From: Bacillus sp. MM2020_4
GTDB taxonomy: Bacteria; Bacillota; Bacilli; Bacillales; Cytobacillaceae
Assembly: GCF_011250555.1 (NCBI RefSeq)
Contig: NZ_JAANMZ010000009.1
Location: forward strand, 1-64,000
Length of the DNA: 64,000 nt
Direction: 5' to 3'
Part shown: piece after piece, positions 53,467 to 62,044 of the stretch
Layout of the letters: every line of letters begins with the position of its first letter
How positions within the stretch are numbered: position 1 is the stretch's first letter
Translations under genes and position numbers: made by a program
The notes under the pieces: model-generated
What the model saw: only the letters and a program-made list of their open reading frames with translations
Databases searched by the model: none
Told to the model about the DNA's origin: nothing

Positions 53467-55197
53467 ATGACTGGAAAAGGAATGAAAAATATTCCTGTGC
53501 ATTTACAGCCATATATTTCAAAGCAATATTATCATTGCTATACACCGATAGAGCATGCGGTTTGGCGCTTTGTCATGAAACAGAATCATTTTTTTTTAAA
53601 GGATATCGCCCATCCTGCCTATGTAAATGGTTTAAAGGATTCAGGAATCAAGACCGAGTCGATTCCGAAGGTAGAGGACATGAATACAAGCCTGGAAAAA
53701 GTGGGCTGGGGGGCAGTTACCATCGATGGGCTCATTCCCGGTTCAGCATTTTATGGCTTTTTAGCAGAGGGGATTCTTCCGATTGCAACAGAAATACGAA
53801 ACATCCACAACATTGCCTACACACCCGCGCCGGATATGATTCACGAAGCTGCGGGCCATGCGCCGATTTTGTTGGATGAATCGTATCGTAAATTTGTGAG
53901 AAAAATTGGTGAAATGGGTGCCAAGGCACTTTCCAGTAAGGAGAAGCTAGAAGTATTTATGGCCGTTCGCCATCTAACAATTGTCGCGGAGGATCCTAAC
54001 TCCACCTCTGAGCAGGTAAAGGAAGCAGAAAAGCAAGTTGCTGAAGCGAGAACGAAGGTAAAAGGATTAACGGAAGCAGATCAGGTTTCAAGACTGTTTT
54101 GGTGGACGGTTGAATATGGCTTAATTGGTGAGCTAGACAATCCTAAGATTTACGGGGCAGGGTTACTGTCGTCAGTTGGGGAGAGCCAAAGCTGTTTGAA
54201 AGACGATGTCAGGAAAATTCCCTTTTCGATTGAAGAGTGTACCATGACTCCATATAATGTGACAAAGCCACAGCCACAGTTATTTGTTTGTAAGACCTTT
54301 GAAGACTTAGTAGCAGCGGTTGATCAATTTGCTGCGACAATGGCCTTTCGAAAAGGCGGAACGGAAAGCCTAGATAAGGCACTGCTAACCGATAGTGTGG
54401 CAACGATGGTGTTTTCTTCCGGGTTGCAAGTATCCGGCACGCTGGATACGATTTTGAAGGATAAATATGGTGAAGCGGTTTATTTCCGGACGAAGGGGCC
54501 AACTGCATTAGCGTTCAACAATAAGCAGCTGGGTGGCCATGGGAGAGAAACACATCGCAAAGGCTTTGGGACACCAGTTGGTTGTCTAGAAGGGAATATT
54601 GTACTTGAGGATTGCTCTGCGGAGCAGTTACAAAAATTAGGAATCATAGAACAAAGGATTGCAAAATTAACATTTCAAAGTGGTGTAAAGGTAAAGGGGA
54701 CTGTAAAAAGGATTTTGCTGGCAGAGGGAACCCCCATCTTAATTTCGTTTAGTAATTGCAAAGTGACTTATCAGGGCAAGTTGCTGTTTGAACCAGCCTG
54801 GGGGACATTTGATATGGCCGTCGGGGCTAATGTTTCCTCTGTCTTTGCAGGTGCAGCTGATCCTAACAATTACTATGATATTCCTTCAAATGAGGAAGGA
54901 GCGGAAAAGGTTGAGCAACAGGGCTGGAACGAACTAGAAACCTTATATGGGGAAATTAGGGGCTTGCGTGAGGGGCAGGAGTGGGATGAACAAAGAGTAG
55001 CACAGGTCTTAACTAGTTTAGAAGAAAAGTATCCAAAGGAATGGCTATTGCGTCTTGAAATTTTAGAACTCTATAAAATGTACCATGCAGATCATCCACA
55101 AATTGCCCTCATCGAGGAACGGCTACAGACTACTAATTGGGATGCTTCCGTTAATCAAATGATCCAACGGGGGTTAACGTTAATTCTTAATAGCTAA
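53467..55197 (+). CDS. Aromatic amino acid hydroxylase with a long C-terminal extension
   Basis: A protein of 576 residues. The catalytic domain of the phenylalanine-4-hydroxylase family occupies about 1-280: APDMIHEAAGHAPILLDES gives iron ligands His126 and His131, and WWTVEYGL gives Glu216. The remaining ~290 residues (GTLDTILKDKYGEAVYFRTK ...) are not part of the canonical enzyme, though they look well folded. It probably hydroxylates phenylalanine with a pterin cofactor. AGGGGAATGG precedes the ATG. Confidence 0.87.
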   Translation: MTGKGMKNIPVHLQPYISKQYYHCYTPIEHAVWRFVMKQNHFFLKDIAHPAYVNGLKDSGIKTESIPKVEDMNTSLEKVGWGAVTIDGLIPGSAFYGFLAEGILPIATEIRNIHNIAYTPAPDMIHEAAGHAPILLDESYRKFVRKIGEMGAKALSSKEKLEVFMAVRHLTIVAEDPNSTSEQVKEAEKQVAEARTKVKGLTEADQVSRLFWWTVEYGLIGELDNPKIYGAGLLSSVGESQSCLKDDVRKIPFSIEECTMTPYNVTKPQPQLFVCKTFEDLVAAVDQFAATMAFRKGGTESLDKALLTDSVATMVFSSGLQVSGTLDTILKDKYGEAVYFRTKGPTALAFNNKQLGGHGRETHRKGFGTPVGCLEGNIVLEDCSAEQLQKLGIIEQRIAKLTFQSGVKVKGTVKRILLAEGTPILISFSNCKVTYQGKLLFEPAWGTFDMAVGANVSSVFAGAADPNNYYDIPSNEEGAEKVEQQGWNELETLYGEIRGLREGQEWDEQRVAQVLTSLEEKYPKEWLLRLEILELYKMYHADHPQIALIEERLQTTNWDASVNQMIQRGLTLILNS

Positions 55198-55201
55198 AAA
55201 G

Positions 55202-55231
55202 AAAAGGGGCTTGGATTACCAAGCTCCTTTT
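55202..55231. terminator. Bidirectional terminator between hydroxylase and BI-1 genes
   Basis: AAAAGGGGCTTGG pairs with CCAAGCTCCTTTT (one G-T pair) around ATTA. Confidence 0.84.
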
Positions 55232-55235
55232 AGAG

Positions 55236-55871
55236 TTAATCTCTACTATTTAATATTCCAAATATACGAAGAATACTTACGAATAGGTTAATGAAATCTA
55301 AGTATAAACTTAAGGCCATTAATGGCACATCTTCTGCTCTCACGCCGTAGTTTTTCATGCGGTTGATATCAAATAGAACATAACCACTGAATACTAAAAC
55401 TCCGATAAAGGAATAGGCAAGCATTCCTGTAGAACTAAGCGGGGAGAACATATTAAATAGTCCAATCGCCACCATTGCCAGCAGGGCAGCAAGTAAGAAC
55501 CCCCCTAAGAAAGAAAAATTCCGTTTTGATTTTGCAGCGTAAATCGAAATACCGCTGAAGACAATTGTTGTTGTAGCAAATGCCATGATGACAACATTTG
55601 CACCTGCCGTTGCAGCATAATAAGCGACAATGGGATAAAGTGTAATCCCCGAGATAAACGTAAAAATATATAAAAATGAATAAGAAATGGCCTTTTTACG
55701 TCTAAAGAAGACAGCAGCGAGAATCATTACAAATTCCAAAATAGCTAACGGTAAAAATAAGCTAGGCGGTACATATACTCCTGCCATTGTGCCAAGAAAG
55801 GCAATTGCCAGAGATAAAGCAAACGTGCGTAGGACGGATGGCATATATTCTGCTGATGTTTGTGTATACAA
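55236..55871 (-). CDS. BAX inhibitor-1/YccA family membrane protein (YetJ-like)
   Basis: A protein of 211 residues with seven helices; the C-terminal YLDFINLFVSILRIFGILNS and LFDINRMKNYG are family signatures with the Asp pair that forms the calcium-leak sensor. It is a pH-sensitive calcium channel in YetJ. It reads on the minus strand, convergent with the hydroxylase. Confidence 0.9.
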   Translation of the reverse strand: MYTQTSAEYMPSVLRTFALSLAIAFLGTMAGVYVPPSLFLPLAILEFVMILAAVFFRRKKAISYSFLYIFTFISGITLYPIVAYYAATAGANVVIMAFATTTIVFSGISIYAAKSKRNFSFLGGFLLAALLAMVAIGLFNMFSPLSSTGMLAYSFIGVLVFSGYVLFDINRMKNYGVRAEDVPLMALSLYLDFINLFVSILRIFGILNSRD

Positions 55872-55921
55872 TTTTCTTCACCTCTAAAATGTTTTCTTAC
55901 TAGAAATATACGAGGAAGTGG

Positions 55922-56311
55922 TCAAGATGTTTCATTTTTTCTTAAAATTTCTTTCTCTTCTTTTAATAAGTCGCGAATTTCAGCTAAAAGCTCTTCACTG
56001 TGATCGACTTTCACAGGGGCAGGTACTGCCTCTTCTTTCTTTTTAAAGCGGTTGATGAACTTAACAAACAGGAAAATGGAAAAGGCAATGATAAAGAAAT
56101 CAACGACTGTTTGAATAAACGATCCATAGTTTATTTCTTTATAATGTAATTCTTTGAAGTCGACGACCCCAATAAATAACGCAATAATTGGCATGATAAT
56201 ATCTGCGACAAGGGAAGAAACTATTTTTCCAAAGGCTGCGCCAATAATGACTCCAACAGCTAAGTCCATGACGTTACCCTTCATCGCAAATTGTTTAAAT
56301 TCTTTCCACAT
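55922..56311 (-). CDS. mscL: Large-conductance mechanosensitive channel MscL
   Basis: A protein of 129 residues: [20 protein letters not shown], the pore helix [20 protein letters not shown], the outer loop, the second helix and a C-terminal amphipathic bundle ([13 protein letters not shown]). All MscL features are present at the normal length. It releases solutes under osmotic downshock. GGAG precedes the start. Confidence 0.97.
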   Translation of the reverse strand: MWKEFKQFAMKGNVMDLAVGVIIGAAFGKIVSSLVADIIMPIIALFIGVVDFKELHYKEINYGSFIQTVVDFFIIAFSIFLFVKFINRFKKKEEAVPAPVKVDHSEELLAEIRDLLKEEKEILRKNETS

Positions 56312-56421
56312 ATATAGTCTCCTTCGAAATGGGATTTTCTTAAATGTCCATTTTATCCTCTAACCAACTTGAAATGCAATATCGAACCTAGTGAATCAGC
56401 CAATTTTACTATAAAGGAATA

Positions 56422-56444
56422 AGCAGGTGTCGATAACACCTGCT
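56422..56444 (-). terminator. Hairpin after the M29 peptidase gene
   Basis: AGCAGGTGT pairs with ACACCTGCT around CGATA, twelve bases beyond the stop. The T run is poor. Confidence 0.6.
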
Positions 56445-56455
56445 CAAAGTATTGT

Positions 56456-57688
56456 TTAAAAAGCCCAATTTCCTGCTCTGAATATTGCTTCTGATTTCCC
56501 ATCTGCAGTAATTCCGTCGATGTCCATTGCTGCCGACCCAATCATGAAATCAACGTGGGTAATACTTTCGTTTAGTCCATTTTTAGATAATTCTTCGGAG
56601 GTCATTTTTTTGCCGCCTTCGATGCAGAAGGCGTAGGCACTTCCAATTGCTAAGTGGTTTGATGCATTTTCATCAAACAATGTGTTAAAGAAAAGAACAT
56701 TTGATTGTGAAATCGGTGAATTAAAAGGAACAAGCGCCACTTCGCCAAGATAATGAGAACCCTCGTCTGTTTCGACAAGACGCTTCAAGATTTCCTCGCC
56801 TTCTTCAGCTTTCACACCAACAATTTTCCCGTTTTCAAACGTAACTGAAAAACGGTCAATAATATTTCCACCGTAGCTTAATGGTTTTGTGCTTGCTACT
56901 GTACCATTTACACCGGTTTTTAATGGAACAGTGAAAACTTCCTCTGTCGGCATATTGGCCATAAATTCAAAGCCTTTTTCATTCACACTTCCAGCTCCAA
57001 CCCAAAGATGTTTCTCCGGAAGTTCGATCATTAGGTCAGTGCCAGGTGCTGAATAATGAAGCTTCTGATAACGCTTTTCATTTAAATAGTGTACTTTCTC
57101 ATGAAGGGCTTCGTCATGCTTCTTCCAGGCATCAACTGGATTTTCAACATCCACTCGAACTGCTTTAAAGATGGCATCCCACAACATATTGACTTGGGTT
57201 TCAGCAGGCGCATCCGGGAATACTTTTGCCGCCCATGCCTCAGATGGCACAGCAATGACCGTCCAGCTCACTTTATCGGATTGGGCCGCCTTGCGGTAAT
57301 TTCCCAGGGCTTTTCCTGCAGCTTTATTGAAATTAGCAATCCGCTCAGGGTTCACGCCTTTTAACAAATCAGGGCTGGAAGAAATAATCGACATAAAGGC
57401 TGCGCCTGAATCCGCAAGGTCTTCCATTTCCTTTGCACGCCAAATAGGGTATTCGGTGAAGGCTTCATCTGGAGCAAGCTCATACCTTGTTCTCGTAACT
57501 GTATCGTCATTCCAGTTGACAACGACATTGTGGGCACCTACTTCGTACGCCTTTTTGACCACTAGGCGGACAAATTTTGCAGCATCTAATGTTGCCTGGA
57601 CGACTAATGTTTGTCCCCGTTGAACATTCACGCCGACCTTGACGGCAAGCTCAGCATATTTTTCAAGCTTTGTTAAAAAGTCACTCAT
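56456..57688 (-). CDS. M29-family aminopeptidase (AmpS-like)
   Basis: A protein of 410 residues: MSDFLTKLEKYAELAVKVGV, GQTLVVQATLDAAKFVRLVV, then GTDLMIELPEKHLWVGAG, EEVFTVPLKTGVNG and a C-terminal HVDFMIGSAAMDIDGI. These fit the cobalt/zinc leucine aminopeptidases of family M29, with metal ligands (Glu, His, Asp) in the C-terminal half. It releases N-terminal residues from peptides in the cytoplasm. AGGAGATATAC precedes the start. Confidence 0.95.
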   Translation of the reverse strand: MSDFLTKLEKYAELAVKVGVNVQRGQTLVVQATLDAAKFVRLVVKKAYEVGAHNVVVNWNDDTVTRTRYELAPDEAFTEYPIWRAKEMEDLADSGAAFMSIISSSPDLLKGVNPERIANFNKAAGKALGNYRKAAQSDKVSWTVIAVPSEAWAAKVFPDAPAETQVNMLWDAIFKAVRVDVENPVDAWKKHDEALHEKVHYLNEKRYQKLHYSAPGTDLMIELPEKHLWVGAGSVNEKGFEFMANMPTEEVFTVPLKTGVNGTVASTKPLSYGGNIIDRFSVTFENGKIVGVKAEEGEEILKRLVETDEGSHYLGEVALVPFNSPISQSNVLFFNTLFDENASNHLAIGSAYAFCIEGGKKMTSEELSKNGLNESITHVDFMIGSAAMDIDGITADGKSEAIFRAGNWAF

Positions 57689-57817
57689 ATGTATATCTCC
57701 TTTTTCAGAATCTTCCTATATTGTAGCGGTTTTAATTGGAAAAGGAAACCACAAACCCCTGCTATGTCTTTACAAAAAACGAGTATATCCTTCCACGCCA
57801 CTCCGACCCTTTTTCAC

Positions 57818-57848
57818 AAAAAAACAGTAAAGATTTGCATCTTTACTG
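57818..57848 (-). terminator. Terminator overlapping the stop of the 38-residue peptide gene
   Basis: CAGTAAAGAT pairs with ATCTTTACTG around TTGC; on the minus strand seven T follow (plus-strand A at 57818-57824). Confidence 0.85.
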
Positions 57849-57959
57849 TAGCTTGCTGCCGTATACTTTTATATTAAAATAAACCCCTGCGGAAAATAGT
57901 ACTAGGAATGTAATAATGCCTGACAATGATGTTGGAGCCATGAACTGTGATAATTCCAT
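57843..57959 (-). CDS. Small single-pass membrane peptide, 38 residues
   Basis: Reads MELSQFMAPTSLSGIITFLV and continues with a hydrophobic helix and a short basic end (NIKVYGSKLQ). GGTGG lies six to seven bases upstream on the minus strand. Its stop codon lies in the stem of an intrinsic terminator, typical of a small expressed gene. A second frame over the same bases begins four bases earlier (MNGIITVHGSN) and has no membrane character. Family unknown. Confidence 0.6.
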   Translation of the reverse strand: MELSQFMAPTSLSGIITFLVLFSAGVYFNIKVYGSKLQ

Positions 57960-58073
57960 TCATTTCCACCGTCCTTATAATTAGAACCTTGAATAGATTA
58001 ATTATAATATGAAAAGGGGCAAATGTGAACAATTTAGTACAATTTTTTGACGAATATTTGAACTTTTTAATGA

Positions 58074-58102
58074 TCAATAAAAAAAGCACCATGAAGTGCT
58101 TT
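58074..58102 (-). terminator. Terminator after the MFS gene
   Basis: AAAGCAC pairs with GTGCTTT around CATGAA; a run of T follows on the minus strand. Confidence 0.83.
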
Positions 58103-58103
58103 C

Positions 58104-59375
58104 TCAAATAGTGGTACTCGTTTTTTGTTTTTCAAAAGTATGAAACATAACCCAATATATTCCAGCGCTAACGAGTGCCAATAGGAAGAGAACAAAGAAT
58201 GTCCATCCATAGCCAATCCAAACCGTCAATGGAATCGACAAGGGCGCAATGGTCCGACCGATGGTAAACCGCAAGCTTGCGGCTGCAAAATATTGACCTC
58301 TCATATGCTCCGGTGCAATCCTGGAAACGAAGCTTTGCTGCAGGCCGGCGCCCATTAATTCCCCAAAGGTGAAAACGGCCATCGCCATCATTAAGCCCCA
58401 AATCCAGTGTGTCTGGCTAAAGATAACGATTGATATGGCATAGACAACTGAGGATAGGACAAACACGTTCCTTTCATAATATTTCCCCATCCATTTTGTC
58501 ACGAAAACGGTCAGCAGGGCAACAAGGAAGCCGTTCTCAGCAAGAACAATTCCAAATGCCTGCTCGCCTTTAACGATAAAGGACCAGTCACCAATGGAGA
58601 AGAGGGTTTGACTTTTCACAAAATCCTTAATGTAAACAGGGATTAATAAGTCTAATTGCATAAATGTCTGCCCAGCCAAAACACCTGCAATAATAAAGAG
58701 CAGGAACGTTTTATCTTTTACAATCAGCGCATAATCCCTTAGCTGATTTTGTAAAAAGTAATACCATTTCGCGTTGTTTGAAAGGGAAATAGGCTTTTGA
58801 GCAGGAACGGTTTCCCGCGTCCATTTTGCTAGAATTAACCCTAGTAAAATACATACTGCTCCAGCAAAAAGCAATAGCTGAAAGCGGTAGTGAACATAGA
58901 AAATGGCTCCCAGTATGGGCCCGATAACAACGGCTATATTAATAGATGTATAAAAAATCGCAAACACATCACTGCGATGCTTTTCCTTTACAACATCGGC
59001 AACCATGGCTTGGCTTGCAGGCCAGTAAAATGAACCGAACACACCAGCAATGGCAAACGAGATAAACCCTAACCAAGGCGATTGAAACCATGGGGAACTC
59101 GCCAATGCGAAGCTTAAAAAAGAGAGGCCTTGTCCAATTGCGGAGAGGACCATCATCCGTTTTCTGCCAAACCGGTCTGCACAATATCCACCCATCAGGT
59201 TGGCAATGACTGAAAAGATTTGTGAAAAAACTAATAATAGACCAGCTTTGTTTTTACCAAATTCCTCAGCAAAGTAAATCGTCAAAAACGGAAAAAACAT
59301 CCAAAAGGTAATATTCATCATCGCTTCAGCAAACAAGCGGACTTTTAAATTTGTATCCCAATCCCTAATCCTCAT
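58104..59375 (-). CDS. MFS transporter, DHA1-like
   Basis: About 423 residues with twelve helices. The loop motif GGYCADRFGRKRMMVLSAIG lies after helix 2, and APEHMRGQYFAAASLRFTIG after helix 10, as in drug/proton antiporters of the YttB group. ATG 59375 has ACGAGG seven bases away; an upstream frame start at 59405 lacks one. Substrate unknown. Confidence 0.88.
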   Translation of the reverse strand: MRIRDWDTNLKVRLFAEAMMNITFWMFFPFLTIYFAEEFGKNKAGLLLVFSQIFSVIANLMGGYCADRFGRKRMMVLSAIGQGLSFLSFALASSPWFQSPWLGFISFAIAGVFGSFYWPASQAMVADVVKEKHRSDVFAIFYTSINIAVVIGPILGAIFYVHYRFQLLLFAGAVCILLGLILAKWTRETVPAQKPISLSNNAKWYYFLQNQLRDYALIVKDKTFLLFIIAGVLAGQTFMQLDLLIPVYIKDFVKSQTLFSIGDWSFIVKGEQAFGIVLAENGFLVALLTVFVTKWMGKYYERNVFVLSSVVYAISIVIFSQTHWIWGLMMAMAVFTFGELMGAGLQQSFVSRIAPEHMRGQYFAAASLRFTIGRTIAPLSIPLTVWIGYGWTFFVLFLLALVSAGIYWVMFHTFEKQKTSTTI

Positions 59376-59552
59376 TCTGTATCCTCGTTTCGATAGTTCT
59401 GCCAATACATCATACTATCCAGATAGAAGGTTATTCAAGAAAAAAATGACAAACGACGTATAGGCTCCTCCATTGGAAATTTCGGAATTACTGATTCCAT
59501 TTGGGACGTATGCTATATTTAACATATGGAAATTTGAAAGGATGTTTTAAAT

Positions 59553-61742
59553 ATGGTAAAAAGTGTAGTCATTGCTGAAAAACCTTCTGTCGCACGTGAC
59601 ATTGCTCAGGTGCTTAATTGTCATAAAAAAGGAAACGGGTATCTTGAAGGAAATAACTATATCGTCACGTGGGCCCTCGGGCACCTAGTCACACTTGCGG
59701 ACCCGGAAAGTTACGATGTCAAATATAAAACATGGAATTTAGAAGACTTGCCTATGCTGCCTGAACGATTGAAATTGACTGTCATTAAGCAAACGGGAAA
59801 ACAGTTTCATGCGGTTAAAAGTCAACTGATTAGAAATGATGTCAAAGAAATAATCGTGGCAACAGACGCAGGGAGAGAAGGAGAATTAGTTGCTCGGTGG
59901 ATTATTGATAAGGCAAAAGTCAATAAACCGATCAAACGTCTATGGATCTCATCTGTTACCGATAAAGCGATTAAAGACGGGTTCGCAAACTTGAAACCGG
60001 GTAAGTCTTATGAAAATTTATATGCATCAGCGGTCGCTCGTTCAGAAGCTGACTGGTATATCGGTCTTAATGCAACACGGGCATTAACAACTCGGTTCAA
60101 TGCTGGGCTAAACTGTGGCCGTGTGCAAACACCTACTGTTGCGATGATTGCGGCCCGTGAGGATGAGATTAGAAGCTTTAAAGCACAAACCTATTACGGT
60201 ATCGAAGCCCACACAAGAGACCAATTAAAGCTAACCTGGCAGGATGCAAAAGGGAACGGCCGCAGTTTTGAAAAAGAGAAAATCGAGGCGATTGTAAAAA
60301 AACTAGGGAAACAAAATGCCGTTGTTACGGAAATTGAAAAGAAGCCGAAGAAGTCTTTTTCTCCAGGTCTTTATGACTTAACAGAATTACAACGCGATGC
60401 GAATAAAATCTTTGGATACTCGGCAAAGGAAACGCTAAATATTATGCAAAAACTGTACGAACAGCATAAAGTTTTAACGTACCCAAGGACAGACTCACGG
60501 TTTATCTCATCAGATATTGTGCCAACCCTACCAGAACGACTGAAAGCATGTGGAATTGGTGAATATCGCCTACTAACGAATAAAATCTTAAAAAAGCCAA
60601 TCAAGGCTTCTAAATCTTTTGTTGATGATAGCAAGGTATCCGATCACCATGCCATAATTCCTACTGAAGGTTATGTTAATCTTTCAGCTTTTACAGATAA
60701 AGAACGAAAAATTTATGATTTAGTGGTTAAACGCTTCTTAGCCGTTCTATTCCCGGTATTTGAGTACGAGCAATTAACGCTTCGTGCAAGAATCGGTGAG
60801 GAAAACTTCGTTGCTAGAGGAAAAACCATTTTATCACTTGGCTGGAAGGAAGTTTACAATAATCGACTTGAAGAGGACGATGAAAGTGACGATCTGAAAG
60901 AACAAATATTACCACGAATTGAAAAAGGTGATACCTTAGACGTTAAACTAATCGCGCAAACATCAGGTCAAACGAAGCCGCCTGCCCGCTTTAATGAAGC
61001 AACATTACTGTCGGCAATGGAAAACCCAACGAAGTATATGGATACGAAAAATAAACAACTGGCAGAGACCTTAAAATCAACAGGCGGGCTTGGTACTGTT
61101 GCAACCCGCGCGGATATCATTGATAAGCTTTTCAATTCATTTTTAATTGAAAAGCGGGGCAAAGATATTCATATTACCTCAAAAGGCCGTCAATTGCTGG
61201 ACTTAGTGCCAGAGGAGCTGAAATCACCGACTTTGACGGCCGAGTGGGAACAAAAGCTTGACAAAATAGCCCAGGGCAAGTTGAAAAAAGATGTGTTTAT
61301 TAGCGAAATGAAAAACTACACAAAAGAAATTGTAGCTGAAATTAAAGCAAGTAATAAAAAGTATAAGCACGACAACATCTCGACAAAGAATTGTCCTGAT
61401 TGTGGAAAACCGATGCTTGAAGTGAATGGTAAAAAGGGGAAAATGCTCGTCTGCCAAGACCGTGAATGCGGCCATCGTAAAAATGTTGCCCGTGTCACAA
61501 ACGCTCGCTGTCCAAAATGCCATAAAAAGCTTGAGCTGCGGGGTGAAGGGGAAGGACAAGTGTTTGCCTGTCAATGCGGTCATCGTGAAAAACTATCGGC
61601 ATTTGAAGCACGCCGCAAAAAGGAATCTGGCGGTAAAGTCGATAAGCGGACAGTCCAAAAGTATTTGAAAAACCAGCAAAAGGAAGAAGAACCTTTAAAT
61701 AATGCGTTAGCAGAAGCATTAAAAGGGTTGAAGTTTGACTAA
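59553..61742 (+). CDS. topB: DNA topoisomerase III
   Basis: A protein of 729 residues: Toprim domain (SVVIAEKPSVARDIAQVL, ATDAGREGELVAR), catalytic Tyr in LTYPRTDSRF, the GLGTVATRADIIDKL region and two C-terminal zinc ribbons (CPDCGKPMLEV ... CQDRECG and CPKCHKKLELR ... CQCG). It removes single-strand links between replicating or recombining DNAs. GAAAGGATG precedes the start. Length is normal for Bacillus TopB. Confidence 0.96.
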   Translation: MVKSVVIAEKPSVARDIAQVLNCHKKGNGYLEGNNYIVTWALGHLVTLADPESYDVKYKTWNLEDLPMLPERLKLTVIKQTGKQFHAVKSQLIRNDVKEIIVATDAGREGELVARWIIDKAKVNKPIKRLWISSVTDKAIKDGFANLKPGKSYENLYASAVARSEADWYIGLNATRALTTRFNAGLNCGRVQTPTVAMIAAREDEIRSFKAQTYYGIEAHTRDQLKLTWQDAKGNGRSFEKEKIEAIVKKLGKQNAVVTEIEKKPKKSFSPGLYDLTELQRDANKIFGYSAKETLNIMQKLYEQHKVLTYPRTDSRFISSDIVPTLPERLKACGIGEYRLLTNKILKKPIKASKSFVDDSKVSDHHAIIPTEGYVNLSAFTDKERKIYDLVVKRFLAVLFPVFEYEQLTLRARIGEENFVARGKTILSLGWKEVYNNRLEEDDESDDLKEQILPRIEKGDTLDVKLIAQTSGQTKPPARFNEATLLSAMENPTKYMDTKNKQLAETLKSTGGLGTVATRADIIDKLFNSFLIEKRGKDIHITSKGRQLLDLVPEELKSPTLTAEWEQKLDKIAQGKLKKDVFISEMKNYTKEIVAEIKASNKKYKHDNISTKNCPDCGKPMLEVNGKKGKMLVCQDRECGHRKNVARVTNARCPKCHKKLELRGEGEGQVFACQCGHREKLSAFEARRKKESGGKVDKRTVQKYLKNQQKEEEPLNNALAEALKGLKFD

Positions 61743-61752
61743 TAGGATACGT

Positions 61753-61801
61753 AAAGGGCTATTCAAGAAGAATGAAAATCTTCTTGAATAGCCCTTTTCT
61801 A
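61753..61801 (+). terminator. Terminator of topB
   Basis: AAAGGGCTATTCAAGAAG (61753-61770) pairs fully with 61780-61797 (18 bp) and ends in TTTTCT. Confidence 0.88.
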
Positions 61802-61847
61802 TATTATTCTGCTAAAGTGTTATCGTGCTAAAATTCAGAAAATTTAG

Positions 61848-61877
61848 TTGACATCTAGGGTTTTCTTCACATACAAT
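61848..61877 (+). promoter_or_regulatory. Sigma-A-type promoter of the hutH leader
   Basis: TTGACA (61848-61853), 18-base spacer, TACAAT (61872-61877). It would give a leader of about 155 bases before hutH. Confidence 0.6.
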
Positions 61878-61891
61878 AATTATCAACCTAA

Positions 61892-61901
61892 TAGTTTATA
61901 G
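61892..61901 (+). promoter_or_regulatory. TAG-N4-TAG motif in the hutH leader
   Basis: TAG-TTTA-TAG is the spacing used by the HutP antiterminator on B. subtilis hut RNA, but HutP needs three UAG and only two are seen. Weak evidence. Confidence 0.3.
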
Positions 61902-61961
61902 AATGGACTGATCCCAATGAGGCATCGCCGAAGAATGGTACAAAATTTATTTACTTTTATA

Positions 61962-62016
61962 AAAGAGGCTGGACTCCCAATCAAGTAAGATTCGGAATCC
62001 AGCCTCTTTCTTTATT
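61962..62016 (+). terminator. Leader terminator (attenuator) upstream of hutH
   Basis: AAAGAGGCTGGA (61962-61973) pairs fully with TCCAGCCTCTTT (61998-62009), then CTTTATTAT. It lies after the promoter and ahead of the hutH ribosome site, so it can only act as an attenuator. No anti-terminator stem was proven. Confidence 0.72.
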
Positions 62017-62044
62017 ATACTAAAGTGGTAGAGGAGCGAGAAAT

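Noticed and set aside
53421..53879. Open frame of 152 codons overlapping the sigma factor end and the hydroxylase start
   Set aside because: It overlaps a well-supported aromatic amino acid hydroxylase in another frame, and its translation has no domain character.
57874..57963. Alternative short frame MNGIITVHGSN over the 38-residue gene
   Set aside because: It has no membrane or domain character, and the terminator fits the other frame's stop better.
61917..61988. 23-codon leader peptide frame upstream of hutH (MRHRRR...)
   Set aside because: No ribosome binding site, only one His codon, and it overlaps the terminator hairpin; kept only as a note in the leader finding.
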